DNA of 61,209 nt. Source: Amycolatopsis rubida. Lineage in GTDB: Bacteria > Actinomycetota > Actinomycetes > Mycobacteriales > Pseudonocardiaceae. Under the pieces are notes generated by a model. The model saw only the letters and a list, made by a program, of their open reading frames with translations, was not told the DNA's origin and made no database searches. The DNA lies in contig NZ_FOWC01000027.1 in the NCBI RefSeq assembly GCF_900115345.1, positions 1 to 61,209 of the forward strand. Reading direction: 5' to 3'. Below are positions 25,204 to 33,675 of the stretch, in pieces (within the stretch, counting starts at the first letter, position 1; every line of letters begins with the position of its first letter). Both the position numbers and the translations under genes were made by a program.

Positions 25204-26411
25204 GCGCCCGGCCGATTCGCCGCCGGGAGCGTGATCGGCGTCTGCGTGGGCGAGGTCCCGTTGTTGAGGTACAGCATCGAAATGCCGCGCACGAACTGGT
25301 CGAAAAGAGAGAAACTGCCCGGCATGATCTTGGACGCCCCCTCCCGGAACGCCACGTACGCCGGCCACTCAAGCCGGACCAATGCCGCCTGCGCGTAATC
25401 GCGGGGGAGGCCGAGCCAATCGCCCATCTGGTCATTGAGCAGATACCGCACCAGCTCGTTGACGAACCCGGAATCGAGCCCGAGCGTCGGCTTCTCGATG
25501 TACCCGAGCAACGTCTTCGCCAGGCTGACCCCTTCCTCGGTCGGCCCGAGCACCGGCCACAACATCTGCTGCGCCTGCGCTTCCGCGTCCGCCCACGTCC
25601 GCGGAATGAACTGCTCCTGGACGCCGAGCAGATGCAGCGCGACCTGCCAGGCATGCAGATCCGCGTCCTGCTCCGCCGTCGACAACGCGATGTTCCACTT
25701 GAGCATGTTGCTGCGCGCGAAGGTCGCCACGGAATGGAATGTCCGCAAAATGTCGCCATTGCTGATCGGCTTGGGCTGATCCGCGCCCGACTGATACTTC
25801 GCCGACGTCGGCAGCAAATTCCGCACCGCGGCGTGCACCAACCGAGTCTTATTGGCCGTAACGACGAAATGCCCGTCCGGTGCCCAAGCTTGTGAATTGT
25901 GCAGGTCGTAGCCAAACGTGAACGTCTTGGCCGCCCGCTGCTTCATGTCCGCGCCGCCGGCCGACCAGTAAACCGCCCGCGCCTCCCGCGGGATGACGGT
26001 GCTCATGATCCCGCTGCCGAGCGTCTCCGAGACGAACAGATAACTGCTCAGCCGGGTGTAAAGCTTCTCCGAAGCGGCGAGCTTGGCCGGATCCGCCCAC
26101 GACGGCAGCTTGTTGACCTGCCGCAGATACGCCACCAGATAGTCCGGCATGCCGGCGGGCAACGGCGCGTTGTTGTCGATCCAGCTCTCCCACGCCGTAT
26201 TGACCGCCGCCACCTTGCCCTCGGCCAGCACCGCCTTGGCGACCGCGTCCGCGGTGTCGTCCCACACCTGGAACGGATCGGCCCCCGTCCCGCTCCCGGC
26301 GATGGACCCCTTGCCCGACCACGCCCACGCGGTGCCGGTGGTGCCCGCCATCCCCGCGATGCCCAACGCCGCGCCGAGGGTCAGCGCCTTCCTTCTGCTG
26401 AGATTCTCCAT
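25200..26411 (-). CDS. lcp: Latex-clearing protein, secreted heme rubber oxygenase (DUF2236/MpaB family)
   Basis: A 403-residue Tat-exported protein (LSRRKALTLGAALG, then an AWAWS cleavage region near 30). In the Lcp family a b-type heme enzyme cuts poly(cis-1,4-isoprene) by adding O2 across double bonds outside the cell. Residues known in Streptomyces LcpK30 recur here, all shifted by five: Glu143, Arg159, Lys162, Thr163, Arg190, the heme ligand His193 (TRLVHAAVR) and Arg197. The numbering comparison is from memory. STVIPREARAVYWSAGGADM is the family core. The ATG at 26411 puts the twin arginines at residues 6-7. It converges on the tandem TetR gene; no oxiAB-like partner is present. Confidence 0.9.
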   Translation of the reverse strand: MENLSRRKALTLGAALGIAGMAGTTGTAWAWSGKGSIAGSGTGADPFQVWDDTADAVAKAVLAEGKVAAVNTAWESWIDNNAPLPAGMPDYLVAYLRQVNKLPSWADPAKLAASEKLYTRLSSYLFVSETLGSGIMSTVIPREARAVYWSAGGADMKQRAAKTFTFGYDLHNSQAWAPDGHFVVTANKTRLVHAAVRNLLPTSAKYQSGADQPKPISNGDILRTFHSVATFARSNMLKWNIALSTAEQDADLHAWQVALHLLGVQEQFIPRTWADAEAQAQQMLWPVLGPTEEGVSLAKTLLGYIEKPTLGLDSGFVNELVRYLLNDQMGDWLGLPRDYAQAALVRLEWPAYVAFREGASKIMPGSFSLFDQFVRGISMLYLNNGTSPTQTPITLPAANRPGA

Positions 26412-26633
26412 GTACTTGTCTGCCTCTCTGGTAGGCGTCGTTGCCATCCCATCACCGGCCAGGGGCTGCTCGCCGCCCCCTGTCGACAGTCTCGGAAGAA
26501 GTGATTTCTCATTAACATAATGGTGCCGGACCGCTGGTGGCAAGAGGTGTCGCCGCTCCGGATCAACGACCGGCCGGGGCGCGGGAAGAAAACCCGGACG
26601 CCGGTCCGGGGCCAATCAGGACAGCCGGGCTGC

Positions 26634-28080
26634 TCAACGGCGCTTATTGGGGGGCCTTCTGCGAAGAACGGGAAATTCCGGCCAGTGGACGCACGGTCGC
26701 GTGCCCGGCCAGCCTCGTCGGGATGGTCGCAGGCAGGCAGATTCGCAGTCGGGCGGCGGGGCCTCGGCAGCCGGGATCGGGGCGAGAGCGTCGGGGCCGC
26801 CGGTTTCGAGCAGGTGAACGAGGTGCTCGGTGATGGCGTGCAGCGCTTCCTGCTCGCCGAGTTCCTCCAGCGAAAACTCGCCGTTGTCGACCAGGAGCTG
26901 CTCGGCGAGTGGCCCGAGTTGCACAGCTCCCGCAGCGGGAAGAGCTTGGACGAGCACGTCGAGCATCGCGCGCGTGCGGAACGGGCCGCGGCGGACTGCG
27001 TCCAGCAGGATCGGCAGCCCGGATTCCCGGTCGCCGCGGACGGCCATCCGGTCAATTCCGCTTTCGCGGCCGCCGAGGGGTAGTGCTCGGAGAGACAAGC
27101 CGAGCAGCCCGGCGGGTTCGGCCTCGGCCAGCTCCCCGATCAGCGGTGCGTGGCGGCCTTCGGCGGCCAAGCGTGCGCGGACCGCCCGAGCCGCCAACGG
27201 AGTCAGACTCACCAGTTCGGCGCTTTCGCCGGAAAGCGCGGTCCGCGGGCGGGCATCGGTGTCCAGCGGCCCGCCGGGGCCGGAAAATCGGATCGGGCGC
27301 ACCGGTCGTGACCGCGCCGAAGTCCGCGAGCGTGGCGAACACCCCGGCGCAGGTCCGTGCCAGACAGTTTTGTCGAGTCGGCCCACCGGCATCGGGTCGG
27401 GAAAGCCGTACGGAGTGTTGAGAACGTCGGGCAGCACTATGTCGATGATTTCGCCGAACAGCACGGTGTACTGGGGCACCCGGCGTCCTTGCACGACGAG
27501 TTCGGGGGAGGGCAGCGCGTCGAACGCCCGCGATCCAGAGGGCGAGACTGTCCCGGAGCAGCCGCGCGTTCCTCGCCACGCGCACCAGCTTGCCGTTGAC
27601 CGCCCGGACGACACGGATCTCTTTCGCCAGCTCCGCCAGATCGGCGCTGCTCTGGGTCCGGTAAACCCGGTCGCCGATCGTCGGATCGATCCGGTCGCCG
27701 GTGTTCGGCAAGTCTGCCAGCTCGCGCGCGTCGGCCAGTTACCAGTGCGCGCAACCGGGCGACGACCGGTGTCCGCTCGGCCGTCGTCGCTAGCTCCGCG
27801 GCGGCTGCGGCACTGCGCGCTCACGCTGGCCCCCGTCGAGGAGGTGCCGTGCGGCGATCTCTTCGAGCACTGCTTCGTCGTAGTCGAGGTTCCCCGCACG
27901 GACTTCGTTGAGAAAACCCTCCATGACGGCGTTGTCCGCGCGGGATCGAGGCTGTGCCGGAGCGCGTTCATCACCCAGAACTGGCCGCCTCCTCGGGATC
28001 GCCGACAGCGTCCGAGGCGTGTAGGGCAACAGGAATTCCGCGACCAGGCCGGTCGTCCAGCACTCCAGCCGCTCGCCGAT
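26634..28080 (-). pseudogene. Decayed gene of unknown function, several frameshifts
   Basis: Coherent protein fragments follow one another on the minus strand but change frame at least five times. In order they read LECWTTGLVAEFLLPYTPRT, FWVMNALRHSLDPAR, VMEGFLNEVRAGNLDYDEAV, LPNTGDRIDPTIGDRVYRTQ, VVQGRRVPQYTVLFGEIIDI and SLTPLAARAVRARLAAEGRH. The middle part resembles large actinobacterial proteins of unknown function, but I cannot name the family. The far end abuts the kbl remnant on the other strand near 28080. Fragment order is intact, so decay by small indels is more likely than shuffling. Confidence 0.6.
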
Positions 28081-28082
28081 GC

Positions 28083-28372
28083 TGTGGTGCCGGAACTCCC
28101 GAACTCCTAGGCGTGCGCGACCGGGCCGACATCGTCACCGGCACATTCGGCAAAGCCCTCGGCGGTGTGTCCGGAGGCTATGCCGGCGCTCATGCCGAAA
28201 TCGTGGACCTGCTGCGGCAGCGCTCTGTTCTCCAACGCCCTCCCACCCGCCGCCTTCCGCTCTCGGATGAGTCAGGCAGGCTTCCGCCTCCTGCCCGGCG
28301 AACATCCCATCGTGCCGGTGATGTTCGGCGACACAGGCGAGGCCGTCCGTCGCCGCACGCGCCAAAAACGGC
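28083..28372 (+). pseudogene. kbl: Remnant of glycine C-acetyltransferase (kbl)
   Basis: Three pieces of 2-amino-3-ketobutyrate CoA ligase remain. First is GTPELLGVRDRADIVTGTFG, then KALGGVSGGYAGAHAEIVDL and LRQRS; the lysine of TFGKALGG is the PLP-binding position. An out-of-frame deletion removes the RPYL codons, and FSNALPPAAF resumes in the next frame. A second deletion of about 30 codons leads to RSRMSQAGFRLLPGEHPIVP and VMFGD. The N-terminal two-thirds of the usual 400 residues and the true C-terminus are absent. No tdh gene is nearby. Confidence 0.8.
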
Positions 28373-28448
28373 TGACGAAACGCGAGTGGCCCGCCAGCGA
28401 GATACTGGCGGGCCATGGCAACGCTCCACCCGTCGCGTCCGAATACGG

Positions 28449-28919
28449 TCAGGAGCAGCAGCCCTCCGGCCGGGTGGTCTGGCCGGTTTCCGCATCCGGG
28501 GTGCGGCACGTCGCCGCGGTGGCGAGTGCGGCGCTGTCGGTGCCGAAGGTCCGCGAATCGGCCTTGACCGTGTAGACCTCCCAGGGTTCCTGGCCGGGGC
28601 CGTGTACCCACACCTTGTCCTGGACCGCGTAGCAGCAGGTCGTATCGTCCTCGGTCAGCGTCTCCAGGCCCTCGCCAGTGAGGCGCTTGCTGGCTTCGCT
28701 GACCTGGTCGGTCGACTCCACCTCGACTCCGAGATGGTCCATGACCGTCGCCTGGCCTGGCTCGCCTTCCAGGAGCACGAGCTTGAGCGCGGGCTCGGCG
28801 ATGGCGAAGTTGGCGTAGCCGGGCCGGAGTTTGGCCGGTTCGGCACCGAACAGCTTCGAGTAGAAGTCGATCGAGCCTTCCAGGTCCCCGACCCGCAGCG
28901 CGAGCTGTATCCGTGCCAT
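28449..28919 (-). CDS. arsI: ArsI/CadI-type VOC-fold C-As lyase
   Basis: A 156-residue vicinal oxygen chelate protein. The substrate-binding cysteine pair is Cys95-Cys96 (TTCCYA). A likely Fe(II) triad is Gln5, His62 and Glu114, at the spacing known for ArsI. ArsI uses O2 to break the carbon-arsenic bond of trivalent organoarsenicals such as methylarsenite; CadI of mycobacteria is a close relative. The C-terminus ends in a cysteine-containing tail (PEGCCS). It starts at 28919 after AAGGAGGACGAG and diverges from arsR across 83 bases, so ArsR probably controls both. Confidence 0.88.
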   Translation of the reverse strand: MARIQLALRVGDLEGSIDFYSKLFGAEPAKLRPGYANFAIAEPALKLVLLEGEPGQATVMDHLGVEVESTDQVSEASKRLTGEGLETLTEDDTTCCYAVQDKVWVHGPGQEPWEVYTVKADSRTFGTDSAALATAATCRTPDAETGQTTRPEGCCS

Positions 28920-28930
28920 CTCGTCCTCCT

Positions 28931-28952
28931 TGAATAGACGTTTGTCGAATCA
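28931..28952. promoter_or_regulatory. Imperfect dyad in the arsI/arsR gap, candidate ArsR operator
   Basis: TGA-n-T-n-GAC at 28931-28939 mirrors GTC-n-A-n-TCA at 28944-28952. The segment ATAGACG at 28934-28940 recurs directly at 28995-29001, just before the arsR start. Both lie where an autorepressor would block the divergent promoters. Confidence 0.4.
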
Positions 28953-29002
28953 GCGTCGAGGCTGAGTTTGTCCTCTACTTAGAAAGGTGTCAAGATAGAC
29001 GC

Positions 29003-29365
29003 ATGCCGAAACAGTTGCCGGTCGTCGCGATGGACGCCTGTTGCTCCCCGCTGGCTCGCGAACCGCTCAGCGAGGACCAAGCCGTCGAGCTGTCCAAGCT
29101 GTTCAAGGCGATGGCCGACCCGGTCCGGTTGCGGCTGCTGTCGCTGATCGCCTCCCATGCCGGCGGCGAAGCGTGCGTGTGCGACCTGACCGACGCGTTC
29201 GACCTGACCGGCCCGACCATCTCCCACCACCTCAAGGTGCTGCGCGAGTCCGGCCTGATCACCGGTGAACGGCGGGGAACCTGGGTGTACTACCGCGTTC
29301 ATCCGGAGGTGCTTGCCCGTCTGTCGGCCGTGCTCGTCCCCGGCGACACTCCGGTACCGGCATGA
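29003..29365 (+). CDS. arsR: ArsR family arsenic-responsive repressor
   Basis: A 120-residue winged-helix repressor. The metalloid site is probably Cys58 and Cys60 in GEACVCDL, helped by the N-terminal pair Cys13-Cys14 (DACCSP). The recognition helix is GPTISHHLKVLRESGL. As(III) or Sb(III) binding would release DNA. The ATG at 29003 follows the arsI/arsR control region, and the stop overlaps the acr3 ATG, so it heads the acr3-arsC run. Confidence 0.92.
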   Translation: MPKQLPVVAMDACCSPLAREPLSEDQAVELSKLFKAMADPVRLRLLSLIASHAGGEACVCDLTDAFDLTGPTISHHLKVLRESGLITGERRGTWVYYRVHPEVLARLSAVLVPGDTPVPA

Positions 29366-30444
29366 CCAGCGTGTCCCCCGGGGCAGTCGGCAAGCTGTCC
29401 ACTTTGGACCGGTTCCTGCCCGTGTGGATCGCGGCGGCGATGGTCGCCGGGCTTCTCGCCGGCCGGTGGATTCCCGGGCTGAACACCGTGTTGTCCGCGG
29501 TGCGGGTCGACGGGATTTCGTTGCCGATCGCGCTCGGGCTCCTGGTGATGATGTACCCGGTGCTGGCGAAGGTCCGCTACGACCGGCTCGCCGCGGTGAC
29601 GGCCGATCGGCGGCTGTTGTGGCCGTCGCTGGTGCTGAACTGGCTGATCGGCCCGGCGCTGATGTTCGCCCTCGCCTGGCTGCTGCTGCCCGGCCTGCCG
29701 GAGTACCGGACCGGGCTGATCATCGTGGGTCTCGCTCGCTGCATCGCGATGGTGATCATCTGGAACGACCTTGCCTGCGGCGACCGGGAAGCCGCCGCCG
29801 TGCTGGTCGCGCTGAACTCGGTGTTCCAGGTCGTCATGTTCGGCGTCCTCGGCTGGTTCTACCTCGTCGTGCTGCCCGGCTGGCTCGGCCTGCCGCAAGC
29901 GGAGCTGAGCGTTTCCGCGTGGCGGATCGCCAAGAGCGTGCTGGTGTTCCTGGGCATCCCGCTGCTCGCCGGCTACCTCTCGCGGAGGCTGGGCGAACGC
30001 GCGAAGGGCCGCGCCTGGTACGAATCCCGGTTCCTGCCGAAGGCCGGCCTGGTCGCGCTGTACGGCCTCCTGTTCACCATCGTGGTCCTGTTCGCGTTGC
30101 AGGGAGACCAGATCACCAGCCGTCCGCTCGACGTCGCCCGGATCGCGCTGCCGCTGCTGGTCTACTTCGGACTCATGTGGGCCGGTTCCTACGCGCTCGG
30201 CAAGGCGGTCGGCCTGTCGTACGAACGAACCACAACGCTGGCGTTCACCGCCGCGGGCAACAACTTCGAACTCGCCATCGCGGTCGCGATCGCCACTTTC
30301 GGTGCGACCAGCGGACAGGCTCTCGCCGGGGTGGTCGGCCCGCTCATCGAAGTCCCGGTCCTGGTGGCCCTGGTCTACGTGTCTCTCGCGCTTCGGCGCC
30401 GGTTCGCCGCCGGGTCCGCTCTGGCCGCGGAAACCGCGTCGTGA
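29362..30444 (+). CDS. acr3: ACR3 family arsenite efflux transporter
   Basis: A 360-residue membrane protein with ten predicted helices. The essential cysteine is Cys127 in GLARCIAMVIIWNDLACGD, and the conserved glutamate lies in AAGNNFELAIAVAIATFG. ACR3 exports arsenite in exchange for protons; no ArsA ATPase is encoded here. The ATG overlaps the arsR stop by four bases. The arsenate reductase gene follows 19 bases later. Confidence 0.94.
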   Translation: MTSVSPGAVGKLSTLDRFLPVWIAAAMVAGLLAGRWIPGLNTVLSAVRVDGISLPIALGLLVMMYPVLAKVRYDRLAAVTADRRLLWPSLVLNWLIGPALMFALAWLLLPGLPEYRTGLIIVGLARCIAMVIIWNDLACGDREAAAVLVALNSVFQVVMFGVLGWFYLVVLPGWLGLPQAELSVSAWRIAKSVLVFLGIPLLAGYLSRRLGERAKGRAWYESRFLPKAGLVALYGLLFTIVVLFALQGDQITSRPLDVARIALPLLVYFGLMWAGSYALGKAVGLSYERTTTLAFTAAGNNFELAIAVAIATFGATSGQALAGVVGPLIEVPVLVALVYVSLALRRRFAAGSALAAETAS

Positions 30445-30463
30445 CCGCTCCGAAGGAGCCGTT

Positions 30464-30904
30464 GTGCCCATCCCCGAAGTTCTCTTCGTCTGCGTCCACA
30501 ACGCCGGACGCTCGCAAATGGCGGCAGCGCTCCTGCATCACCATGCGCAGGGCCGGGTCGTCGTCCGCTCCGCCGGATCCGCCCCGGCGGACACGGTCAA
30601 CCCCGCCGTCGTGGCGGTCATGAACGAACTCGGCATCGATCTTTCGCGCGAGTTTCCCAAGCCCTTGACCACCGAGGGCGTCCAAGCGGCCGACGTGGTG
30701 ATCACCATGGGGTGCGGTGACGCCTGTCCCGTGTTCCCCGGCAAGCGCTACTTCGACTGGCGACTCGACGACCCGGCGGGCCTTCCGGCTGAGCGGATTC
30801 GCCCGATCCGCGACGAGATAGCCCGGCGGGTCCGCGCTCTGCTGGCCGAACTCGCCGTCGCCTGGCCTGCTCCCTCTTCATCGTCCATCGTCGATGGACG
30901 ATGA
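30464..30904 (+). CDS. arsC: Arsenate reductase of the low-molecular-weight phosphatase fold
   Basis: A 146-residue ArsC. The P-loop is CVHNAGRSQ with nucleophile Cys10 and Arg16. The redox cysteines Cys84 and Cys88 are in GCGDACP, the pattern of thioredoxin- or mycothiol-linked enzymes. It reduces As(V) to As(III) for export by Acr3. The GTG at 30464 is preceded by CGAAGGAGCC. The last nine codons form the left arm of the 29-bp palindrome that precedes the second arsR. Confidence 0.93.
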   Translation: MPIPEVLFVCVHNAGRSQMAAALLHHHAQGRVVVRSAGSAPADTVNPAVVAVMNELGIDLSREFPKPLTTEGVQAADVVITMGCGDACPVFPGKRYFDWRLDDPAGLPAERIRPIRDEIARRVRALLAELAVAWPAPSSSSIVDGR

Positions 30905-30905
30905 A
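30877..30905. promoter_or_regulatory. Perfect 29-bp palindrome, candidate operator of the second ArsR
   Basis: TTCATCGTCCATCG (30877-30890), a single T, and CGATGGACGATGAA (30892-30905) match perfectly over 14 bp. It overlaps the last codons and stop of arsC and ends three bases before the AGGAGG ribosome-binding site of the next arsR. It may be an operator for an internal promoter or an mRNA hairpin. Confidence 0.7.
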
Positions 30906-30916
30906 GGAGGTGTGGC

Positions 30917-31249
30917 GTGCTGGACCGGGCTACCGCGGAGACCTACGCCGGCTGGTTCCGGGCGCTCGCGGATCCGACGCGCGTCCAGATCTTGCACCTG
31001 CTCGCCTCGGCGGACCGCCCACTGGCAGTCGGTGAGATCGTCGAGCAGGTGAGCGTCAGCCAGTCGACTGTCTCGGCGCATCTCAAGGTCCTGACCGAAT
31101 CCCGGTTCGTCCTCGTGCGGCCGCAGGGCACCGCACGGTTGTACCGGGTCAACGAGCAGTGTTTGTCCTGCTTCCCTAGCGCGGTTGACGTCGTCATGGG
31201 TCGCCCCGCTGCCCAGTTCGCCGACATCGCCTGCGAGGTGGCGCGATGA
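30917..31249 (+). CDS. Second ArsR/SmtB family repressor
   Basis: A 110-residue winged-helix protein, distinct from the first ArsR. The recognition helix is QSTVSAHLKVLTESRF. It lacks the CxC motif in helix 3; instead Cys82 and Cys85 (NEQCLSCF) near the C-terminus may form a separate metalloid site. The GTG at 30917 follows GAAGGAGGTGTGGC. Its stop overlaps the arsM ATG, so it probably controls arsM through the palindrome just upstream. Confidence 0.9.
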   Translation: MLDRATAETYAGWFRALADPTRVQILHLLASADRPLAVGEIVEQVSVSQSTVSAHLKVLTESRFVLVRPQGTARLYRVNEQCLSCFPSAVDVVMGRPAAQFADIACEVAR

Positions 31250-31974
31250 GACCGGACCAAGACGCGATCCGCGACCGCTACGCCGATGCTGCTCGGCGAG
31301 CGTTGGCGGGCGAAGCGCCCGGCCTGCTGTCCGGAGCAGGGGACACCGAGCGGCTCGGCGCCGTGCACTACGCGGCAGACAGCGTCCCCGAAGCAGTGGC
31401 GTCCACCAGTTTGGGATGCGGAAACCCGCTCGCCGTCGCCGATGTGCGCCCGGGCGAGACCGTCCTCGACCTCGGCTCCGGCGGCGGCCTCGACGTGCTG
31501 CTTTCCGCCCGTCGCGTCGGGCCCGCCGGCCACGCCATCGGCCTCGACATGACCGACGAGATGCTCGCTCTCGCTCGTCGGCACGCCGCTCAAGCGGGGC
31601 TCGGCAATGTCGAGTTCGTCAAAGGCGCGATCGAAGCTATTCCCTTGCCGGACAACACTGTCGACGTCGTGATCTCCAATTGCGTCATCGCCCTGTCCCC
31701 GGACAAACCGGCTGTGTTCGCGGGGATCGCGCGTGTTCTGCGTCCCGGCGGCCGACTGGGCGTGACGGACATCCTCGCCGACGAAACTCTGACCGACGCG
31801 GAGCGCACGGCCGCCGACGGGACTGTCGAATGTCTCGGCGGGGCATTGACGGCGGACGATTACCGCAGCTTGCTGCACGCCGCGGGACTCGTGAGCGTTG
31901 AGGTCCGGCGTACCCATGAAGCCGGACCCAAGCTGTACTCGGCGATCATCCGCGCCGGCAAGCCGTCCCACTGA
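31246..31974 (+). CDS. arsM: Arsenite S-adenosylmethionine methyltransferase
   Basis: A 242-residue class I methyltransferase. The SAM motif is VLDLGSGGGLDVLL (73-86). Three conserved As(III)-binding cysteines are Cys58 (SLGCGNP), Cys146 (SNCVIALSPDK) and Cys196 (VECLGG). It methylates arsenite to mono-, di- and volatile trimethyl forms. It is coupled to the second arsR by an ATGA overlap, and a bidirectional terminator follows. Confidence 0.93.
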   Translation: MRPDQDAIRDRYADAARRALAGEAPGLLSGAGDTERLGAVHYAADSVPEAVASTSLGCGNPLAVADVRPGETVLDLGSGGGLDVLLSARRVGPAGHAIGLDMTDEMLALARRHAAQAGLGNVEFVKGAIEAIPLPDNTVDVVISNCVIALSPDKPAVFAGIARVLRPGGRLGVTDILADETLTDAERTAADGTVECLGGALTADDYRSLLHAAGLVSVEVRRTHEAGPKLYSAIIRAGKPSH

Positions 31975-32007
31975 TTGCCGGCAGCGGAGGCTCGGGTACG
32001 CAGAAAA

Positions 32008-32046
32008 CGGGACGGCGGCCGAGGGAATTCCTCGGCCGCCGTCCCG
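32008..32046. terminator. Bidirectional terminator between arsM and glnA
   Basis: CGGGACGGCGGCCGAGG (32008-32024) pairs perfectly over 17 bp with its complement at 32030-32046 around a GAATT loop. On the minus strand the stem is followed by TTTTCTG, so it is a good intrinsic terminator for glnA. It also closes the ars operon. Confidence 0.85.
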
Positions 32047-32078
32047 TGTCTGACGGGGATCGTGCCTCCCGGCGCCGA

Positions 32079-33503
32079 TCACACGTCGTAGTACAGCGAG
32101 AACTCGTACGGGTGCGGGCGAAGCCGCAGCGGGTCGATTTCGTTCTCGCGCTTGTACTGGATCCACGTCTCGATCACGTCGGGCGTGAAGACGCCGCCCT
32201 CGAGCAGGTAGTCGTGGTCGGCTTCCAGGGTGTCCAGCACGGTGCCCAGGTCGCCCGGGACCAGCTTGACGTTCTTGGCCTCCTCGGGCGGCAGCTCGTA
32301 GAGGTCCTTGTCGATCGGCTCCGGCGGCTCGATCTTGTTCTTGATGCCGTCGAGCCCGGCCATCATCATCGCGGAGAACGCGAGGTAGGGGTTGCCCGAG
32401 GAGTCCGGGCAGCGGAACTCGGCGCGCTTGGCCTTCGCGTTGTTGCCGGTGATCGGGATGCGGACGCACGCGGAGCGGTTGCGCTGCGAGTACACCAGGC
32501 TGACCGGCGCCTCGAAGCCCGGCACCAGGCGGTGGTAGGAGTTCACCGTCGGGTTGGTGAAGGCCAGCAGGCTCGGCGCGTGCTTGAGCAGGCCGCCGAT
32601 GTAGTGCCGCGCCGTGTCGGACAGGCCCGCGTAGCCGGACTCGTCGTGGAACAGCGGCTGGCCGTCCTTCCACAGCGACTGGTGGCAGTGCATGCCCGAA
32701 CCGTTGTCGCCGGCGAGCGGCTTCGGCATGAACGTCGCGGTCTTGCCCGCGGCGAACACGGTGTTCTTCACGATGTACTTGAACAGCTGCAGGTCGTCGG
32801 CAGCGTGCAGCAGCGTGTTGAACTTGTAGTTGATCTCCGTCTGGCCGGCGGTGCCCACCTCGTGGTGCGCGCGCTCGATCTCGAAGCCGGAGTTCGTCAG
32901 CTCGCGGACGATGTCGTCGCGCAGGTCGGCGAAGTGGTCGACCGGCGGGACGGGGAAGTAGCCGCCCTTGAACTTCGTCTTGTAGCCCTGGTTCCCGCCC
33001 TCGGTGTCGGCGCCGGTGTTCCACCAGCCTTCGACCGAGTCGATCTCGTGGAACGACAGGTGCTCGGCGTCCTCGAAACGGACCGAGTCGAAGATGTAGA
33101 ACTCCGCCTCGGGGCCGAAGAAGACGTTGTCGGCGACGCCGTACTCCGCGATGTACTGCTCGGCCTTGCGCGCGATGTTGCGCGGGTCGCGGCTGTAGGC
33201 CTCACGGGTGAACGGGTCGTGCACGAAGAAGTTCAGCGAGAGCGTCTTCGCCTTGCGGAACGGGTCGATCCGCGCCGTCTCGGGGTCCGGCAGCAGCAGC
33301 ATGTCGGACTCGTGGATCGACTGGAAGCCGCGCACCGAGGAGCCGTCGAAGGCGAGACCCTCTTCGTACGCCTCCAGGTCGAACGCCTTGGCGGGCACCG
33401 TGAAGTGCTGCATGACGCCCGGCAGGTCGCAGAACCTGACGTCGATCGACTCGACCTTCTCGTCGGCGATGAGGCGCTGAATGTCGTCTGGAGTAGTGGG
33501 CAC
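32079..33503 (-). CDS. glnA: Type I glutamine synthetase
   Basis: A 474-residue GlnA that makes glutamine from glutamate, ammonia and ATP as a dodecamer. Recognisable parts are FCDLPGVMQHFTVP near the N-terminus, LAGDNGSGMHCHQS and NRSACVRIP. The likely adenylylation tyrosine is in KDLYELPPEE near residue 402, the target of GlnE encoded at 3077-6052. The ATG at 33503 follows GAAGGAGTCACC. It is transcribed alone towards a strong terminator, with about 170 bases of upstream promoter region. Confidence 0.96.
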   Translation of the reverse strand: MPTTPDDIQRLIADEKVESIDVRFCDLPGVMQHFTVPAKAFDLEAYEEGLAFDGSSVRGFQSIHESDMLLLPDPETARIDPFRKAKTLSLNFFVHDPFTREAYSRDPRNIARKAEQYIAEYGVADNVFFGPEAEFYIFDSVRFEDAEHLSFHEIDSVEGWWNTGADTEGGNQGYKTKFKGGYFPVPPVDHFADLRDDIVRELTNSGFEIERAHHEVGTAGQTEINYKFNTLLHAADDLQLFKYIVKNTVFAAGKTATFMPKPLAGDNGSGMHCHQSLWKDGQPLFHDESGYAGLSDTARHYIGGLLKHAPSLLAFTNPTVNSYHRLVPGFEAPVSLVYSQRNRSACVRIPITGNNAKAKRAEFRCPDSSGNPYLAFSAMMMAGLDGIKNKIEPPEPIDKDLYELPPEEAKNVKLVPGDLGTVLDTLEADHDYLLEGGVFTPDVIETWIQYKRENEIDPLRLRPHPYEFSLYYDV

Positions 33504-33675
33504 CCTCGGTGACTCCTTCTCGTTCGTTACCGGCGGCTGTACTCTCTTCGGCTCACGCTAAGAGGGCGGTGTTGCCCGACCGTCACCCGAATGTTTCGCC
33601 GGTGTTAACGGGCCGCCGTCACAACCCAGTCGACCAGGCCGGATGTGGTCCGCGCCACCGGCATACCCTGGACGG

